Assembly (NCBI GenBank): GCA_041441555.1
Contig: JASDSW010000052.1
Location: forward strand, 1 to 17,696
DNA length: 17,696 nucleotides
Direction: 5' to 3'
Source: Pseudaeromonas sp041441555
GTDB lineage: Bacteria; Pseudomonadota; Gammaproteobacteria; Enterobacterales; Aeromonadaceae
Shown: positions 15,135 to 17,696 of the stretch, one piece after another
Numbering within the stretch: the stretch's first letter is position 1
Layout: each line of letters begins with the position of its first letter
Program-made: the position numbers and the translations under genes
The notes under the pieces: generated by a model
The model's database searches: none
What the model saw: the letters and a program-made list of their open reading frames with translations, nothing else
What the model was told of the DNA's origin: nothing

Positions 15135-15777
15135 AATTTTGGGGGTTTAATCCAGATATCGGAGCCAGATAGTAGGCAGGCAAAATATCGTCGGCCGCTG
15201 TGATTAGTGGCAGACGTGATTTTTGGTGGCGCGGGTTATTTAATGGTCGTGGGTCGGTATGACGAGAGATTGGACTGCACTGCATACGGATGTATTAATT
15301 TCGGCATCCTGCTGACTCTGAATAATTTTCACCCGATCCATTGTATGGATATATTTGCTTATCTAATTGTTAGTTAATGTTTTTTGTGACATTTAATTCC
15401 AGTTGGCATAGTCTGATGGCGCGGCTTTATTCCACCCGTGGCCGAGCGGAAATAATTAATTCCCCTCTGTGCTAAAGAGCATCCGCATGATGGTCGTTTT
15501 ATTTCTGAAGCCTTTGGAACTATGGCCTGACGGATATATTGACAGCTCGGTTTGGCGGCTCGGCTGGTGGTTGGCGAACAGACCAATCGCGAGGGGCCAT
15601 CAGCGGTGACTCGCCCTTCACCCTGGGGCACGCAGTCAGGGCATGTTCTTTGCTTAATGGCTCTCGCCCTTGGAGCCGGTTGGAGGAAGGGCTGGAGCAG
15701 TGGATCCCAGGCTGGATGCCGGTTGATTACGGACTTCATCTGCTATATCGGGTAACAGACAGGGATAGGAAGTCGGA
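15135..15777. other. AT-rich intergenic region between divergent tssB and the PAS-GGDEF-EAL gene
   Basis: This stretch of about 640 bp has no gene I can support. It should hold the minus-strand promoter of the T6SS operon and the plus-strand promoter of the c-di-GMP gene. Positions 15230-15540 are clearly more AT-rich than the genes around them. A weak sigma-70-like candidate for the plus-strand gene is TTGATT (15723-15728) with TATATC (15744-15749), but the spacer is only 15 bp. An imperfect inverted repeat (TTATTCC at 15427-15433, GGAAATAA at 15448-15455) surrounds a GC-rich loop. I found no sigma-54 -24/-12 element, no c-di-GMP riboswitch pattern and no good CRP site. Three short reading frames here lack ribosome-binding sites or recognisable content. 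Confidence 0.6.
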
Positions 15778-17553
15778 ATGCCAAACTGGATCGTACTGAT
15801 GAACCGTCAGCTGAAGGGCTGGCTGAGATCCACTGTGGCCGTCACTCCCGTCTCTGGTTGCTCTTCGCCGAATCCCCTGCTGGAGATCCTCTCCTCCGCA
15901 GCTGTGTTGTGTAGCGAGGAAGGGATCATCTCCGACGTGAATACCGAGTTCGAACGGCTCAGCGGCTACCAGGCCCAGGAGCTGATCGGTCAGTTGGCTC
16001 CGGTGCTGCGCTGCGGTTTCTATGAACACGACCTGCTGACCATGGTGAAGATGGCTGTCGCCGAGCGGGGGAGCTGGCAGGGACAACTGCTGACGCGCCA
16101 CAAAAACGGTCACTTGCTCGCCGAACAGATCACCATCTGCCGCTATAAGTCGGAAGCGCCCTCCCAATGGCTCTGTTTGGTCACTCAGGTGCAGAACAGC
16201 GGCAGTCTGTATGGCTTGGCCCCCCTGTCGGCTCGCGGGTTGGATCCCTTGACCGGGTTGCTGGATCGCCCCGGTTTCTTTGCCGAACTGGAGCAGACCT
16301 GCCAGGGCGAACGGCCCTTTGGTTTTCTGTCGCTGGATCTGAAGAATTTTGCCAACATCAATACCCGTTTCAGTCATCAGACCGGTGATCTCTTGCTGCA
16401 GCAGTTGGCGGCACGGCTGCGCCTGCTGGTCGGTGATGAGGGGTTGCTTGGGCGCGTGGGCGGGGATGGCTTCGCTGTTTTGCTGCCACACGTGGCCGAT
16501 GAGGATCTGCTGGCATTCTGGGGCGAACGGCTGCTGGCCGAGGTGCACCGACCCTTCGAGGCCGGTCCCCGCAAGCTCAGGCTCGCCGGTACCCTGGCCG
16601 GGGCCCTCTGGCCTCGCGATGGTCTCGACTTCTACCAGCTGTTGCGGCATACGGATATGGCACTGTTCGAGGCTCGGCGGCAGCAGCGTAACTACCTCTG
16701 CTTTTCGGCACCCATGTTGGAGCGGGTGATGCGGCGTGAGGCGATGCAGCGGCAACTGCTGCAGGCGGTGCAACATGGTGAAATCACCCTGGTCTACCAA
16801 CCCATCTGGGATAACCGTCTGGGATGGGTGGCCAAGCTGGAGGCGCTGGCGCGCTGGCAGCACCCGGAGTTGGGCGTCGTTTCGCCGGCCGATTTTATCC
16901 CGCTCTCGGAAGAGACCGGCCTCATCCAGGTGCTGGGTGAGCAGTTGTTGGAGCAGGCCTGCCGCGACCTGCGACGTCTGCACGATGCCGGTTATGACTG
17001 GTTACAGATGTCGGTCAACCGTTCGACGCTGGAGTTCAACTCCCTCAGTGCCGATGCCCACGAATGGCTGGCGGTGCTGGCCAAGTACCGGCTCGATCCG
17101 CGCCATCTCATCTTCGAAATCACCGAATCCATCTTCATGGATGGTCATGATGAACACCTGGCGCGGATCCGGGCGTTGCGCCAGGCGGGTTGCCAGATTG
17201 CCATCGATGACTTTGGCACCGGCTTCTCGGCGCTGAACTATCTGCGGCGCTATCCAATGGATCTGGTCAAGATCGATCGCTCCTTCATCCTGCATATTCC
17301 CGAGCACGTGCAGGATCGCCTGCTGCTGCAAGGGCTGATCCGCATGGTGCACAACCTGGGGATGCAATTGGTGGTCGAGGGGATCGAGCGTGACGAGCAG
17401 CAGGCCTTCATCGCCAACGAAGGGTGTGCCTATACCCAGGGTTACCTGTTCAGCAAACCGCTGGCTTGGGAGCCACTGCTCGATTATCTGCACCGGCAGA
17501 CGGCCCGCACGGCCGCCGACGTCTGCGCAGCCCGCACCTCCCTGCTGATCTAA
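15778..17553 (+). CDS. PAS-GGDEF-EAL protein, probable c-di-GMP phosphodiesterase
   Basis: This cytoplasmic 591-residue protein probably degrades c-di-GMP. A PAS sensor domain (about 31-137) is followed by a GGDEF domain (about 155-308) and an EAL domain (about 323-572). The GGDEF signature reads GGDGF (228-232), with the catalytic Glu position replaced by Gly, and the upstream metal/substrate region is altered (DLKNFANINT). No RxxD inhibitory site is visible, so cyclase activity is unlikely. The EAL site looks complete: YQP (340-342), EAL (355-357), SVNRS (412-416), EITES (447-451), DDFGTG (477-482), KID (498-500), EGIE (534-537) and QGYLFSKP (554-561). The ATG follows AGGAAG at good spacing. 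There is no signal peptide or membrane span. A degenerate GGDEF domain can act as a GTP sensor, which is possible here but unproven. Confidence 0.93.
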   Translation: MPNWIVLMNRQLKGWLRSTVAVTPVSGCSSPNPLLEILSSAAVLCSEEGIISDVNTEFERLSGYQAQELIGQLAPVLRCGFYEHDLLTMVKMAVAERGSWQGQLLTRHKNGHLLAEQITICRYKSEAPSQWLCLVTQVQNSGSLYGLAPLSARGLDPLTGLLDRPGFFAELEQTCQGERPFGFLSLDLKNFANINTRFSHQTGDLLLQQLAARLRLLVGDEGLLGRVGGDGFAVLLPHVADEDLLAFWGERLLAEVHRPFEAGPRKLRLAGTLAGALWPRDGLDFYQLLRHTDMALFEARRQQRNYLCFSAPMLERVMRREAMQRQLLQAVQHGEITLVYQPIWDNRLGWVAKLEALARWQHPELGVVSPADFIPLSEETGLIQVLGEQLLEQACRDLRRLHDAGYDWLQMSVNRSTLEFNSLSADAHEWLAVLAKYRLDPRHLIFEITESIFMDGHDEHLARIRALRQAGCQIAIDDFGTGFSALNYLRRYPMDLVKIDRSFILHIPEHVQDRLLLQGLIRMVHNLGMQLVVEGIERDEQQAFIANEGCAYTQGYLFSKPLAWEPLLDYLHRQTARTAADVCAARTSLLI

Positions 17554-17577
17554 ATCAGGCCTCATTTGCCCCCTGAT
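17554..17577 (+). terminator. Weak hairpin after the PAS-GGDEF-EAL gene
   Basis: ATCAGG (17554-17559), directly after the stop codon, pairs with CCTGAT (17572-17577) across a 12-base loop. There is no following T run, only scattered T residues after 17588, so it is a doubtful intrinsic terminator. The remaining bases to the window end hold no gene. They contain another short inverted repeat, AGGATC (17661-17666) with GATCCT (17675-17680), of unknown meaning. Confidence 0.25.
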
Positions 17578-17696
17578 GGCGCATTGCCTTGTTTTGGTGA
17601 GCGATGATGAGGCATTGCTGCGCAAAAGTGGCTCCCCACGCCGCTAATGCCGATCAGTTAAGGATCCATTGACCGATCCTCAGGCTGTGTAAAAAT

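Noticed and set aside
15374..15739. A 121-residue minus-strand frame in the intergenic region
   Set aside because: It has no ribosome-binding site, no recognisable motif and an unusual Pro/Arg/Cys mix.
15123..15777. c-di-GMP riboswitch (GEMM) upstream of the PAS-GGDEF-EAL gene
   Set aside because: I searched by eye for the conserved CACGCACAG and ACGCAAAGC blocks and found neither.
15539..15799. An 86-residue plus-strand frame upstream of and overlapping the c-di-GMP gene
   Set aside because: No family resemblance, no convincing ribosome-binding site, and it overlaps the start of a well-supported gene.
15736..16983. A 415-residue open frame on the minus strand opposite the PAS-GGDEF-EAL gene
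   Set aside because: It is Gln/Leu-rich low-information sequence mirroring a high-GC gene with clear PAS, GGDEF and EAL motifs on the other strand. It is a shadow frame.
1..17696. CRISPR array or other regularly spaced repeats
   Set aside because: No repeated units with regular spacing were seen; the only clear repeats are the IS ends and its target duplication.

Overview
The window is chromosomal DNA from a gammaproteobacterium. It opens with the last bases of a tRNA-Asp that matches the enterobacterial/Aeromonas type, and the gene content (a Vibrio/Aeromonas-style vas type VI secretion cluster and a PAS-GGDEF-EAL protein) fits an Aeromonas-like genus. The genus is inferred, not proven.

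Layout from left to right. Positions 1-15 are the 3' end of tRNA-Asp and 25-53 its intrinsic terminator. Positions 56-1086 are a complete IS1595-family insertion sequence with perfect 23-bp inverted repeats, flanked by an 8-bp target duplication that lies in the T-tract of that terminator. From 1144 to 15122, on the minus strand, runs one compact type VI secretion (T6SS) operon. In transcription order it is tssB, tssC, tssE, tssF, tssG, tssJ, tssK, tssL, a short vasH-like sigma-54 activator, vasI, tssA (vasJ type) and tssM. An AT-rich intergenic region of about 650 bp (15123-15777) separates it from a divergent plus-strand gene (15778-17553) for a PAS-GGDEF-EAL protein. That protein has a degenerate GGDEF site (GGDGF) and an apparently intact EAL phosphodiesterase site. 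The last 143 bp contain no gene.

The operon encodes a sheath (TssB/C), a baseplate (TssE/F/G/K), a cap/assembly protein (TssA), a membrane complex (TssJ/L/M) and a regulator. Gene order follows the Vibrio cholerae vas cluster, but two of its genes are cleanly missing: the FHA gene between tssG and tssJ (3-bp gap) and clpV between tssL and vasH (29-bp gap). There is no hcp, vgrG, PAAR or effector gene, and both flanks of the cluster are visible. TssM lacks the usual N-terminal transmembrane hairpin and has degenerate Walker motifs, and the VasH homologue lacks an N-terminal sensory domain. TssC nevertheless keeps the N-terminal helix that ClpV recognises in V. cholerae. I infer a reduced or auxiliary T6SS that depends on unlinked Hcp, VgrG and ClpV, or one undergoing decay. 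All reading frames are intact.
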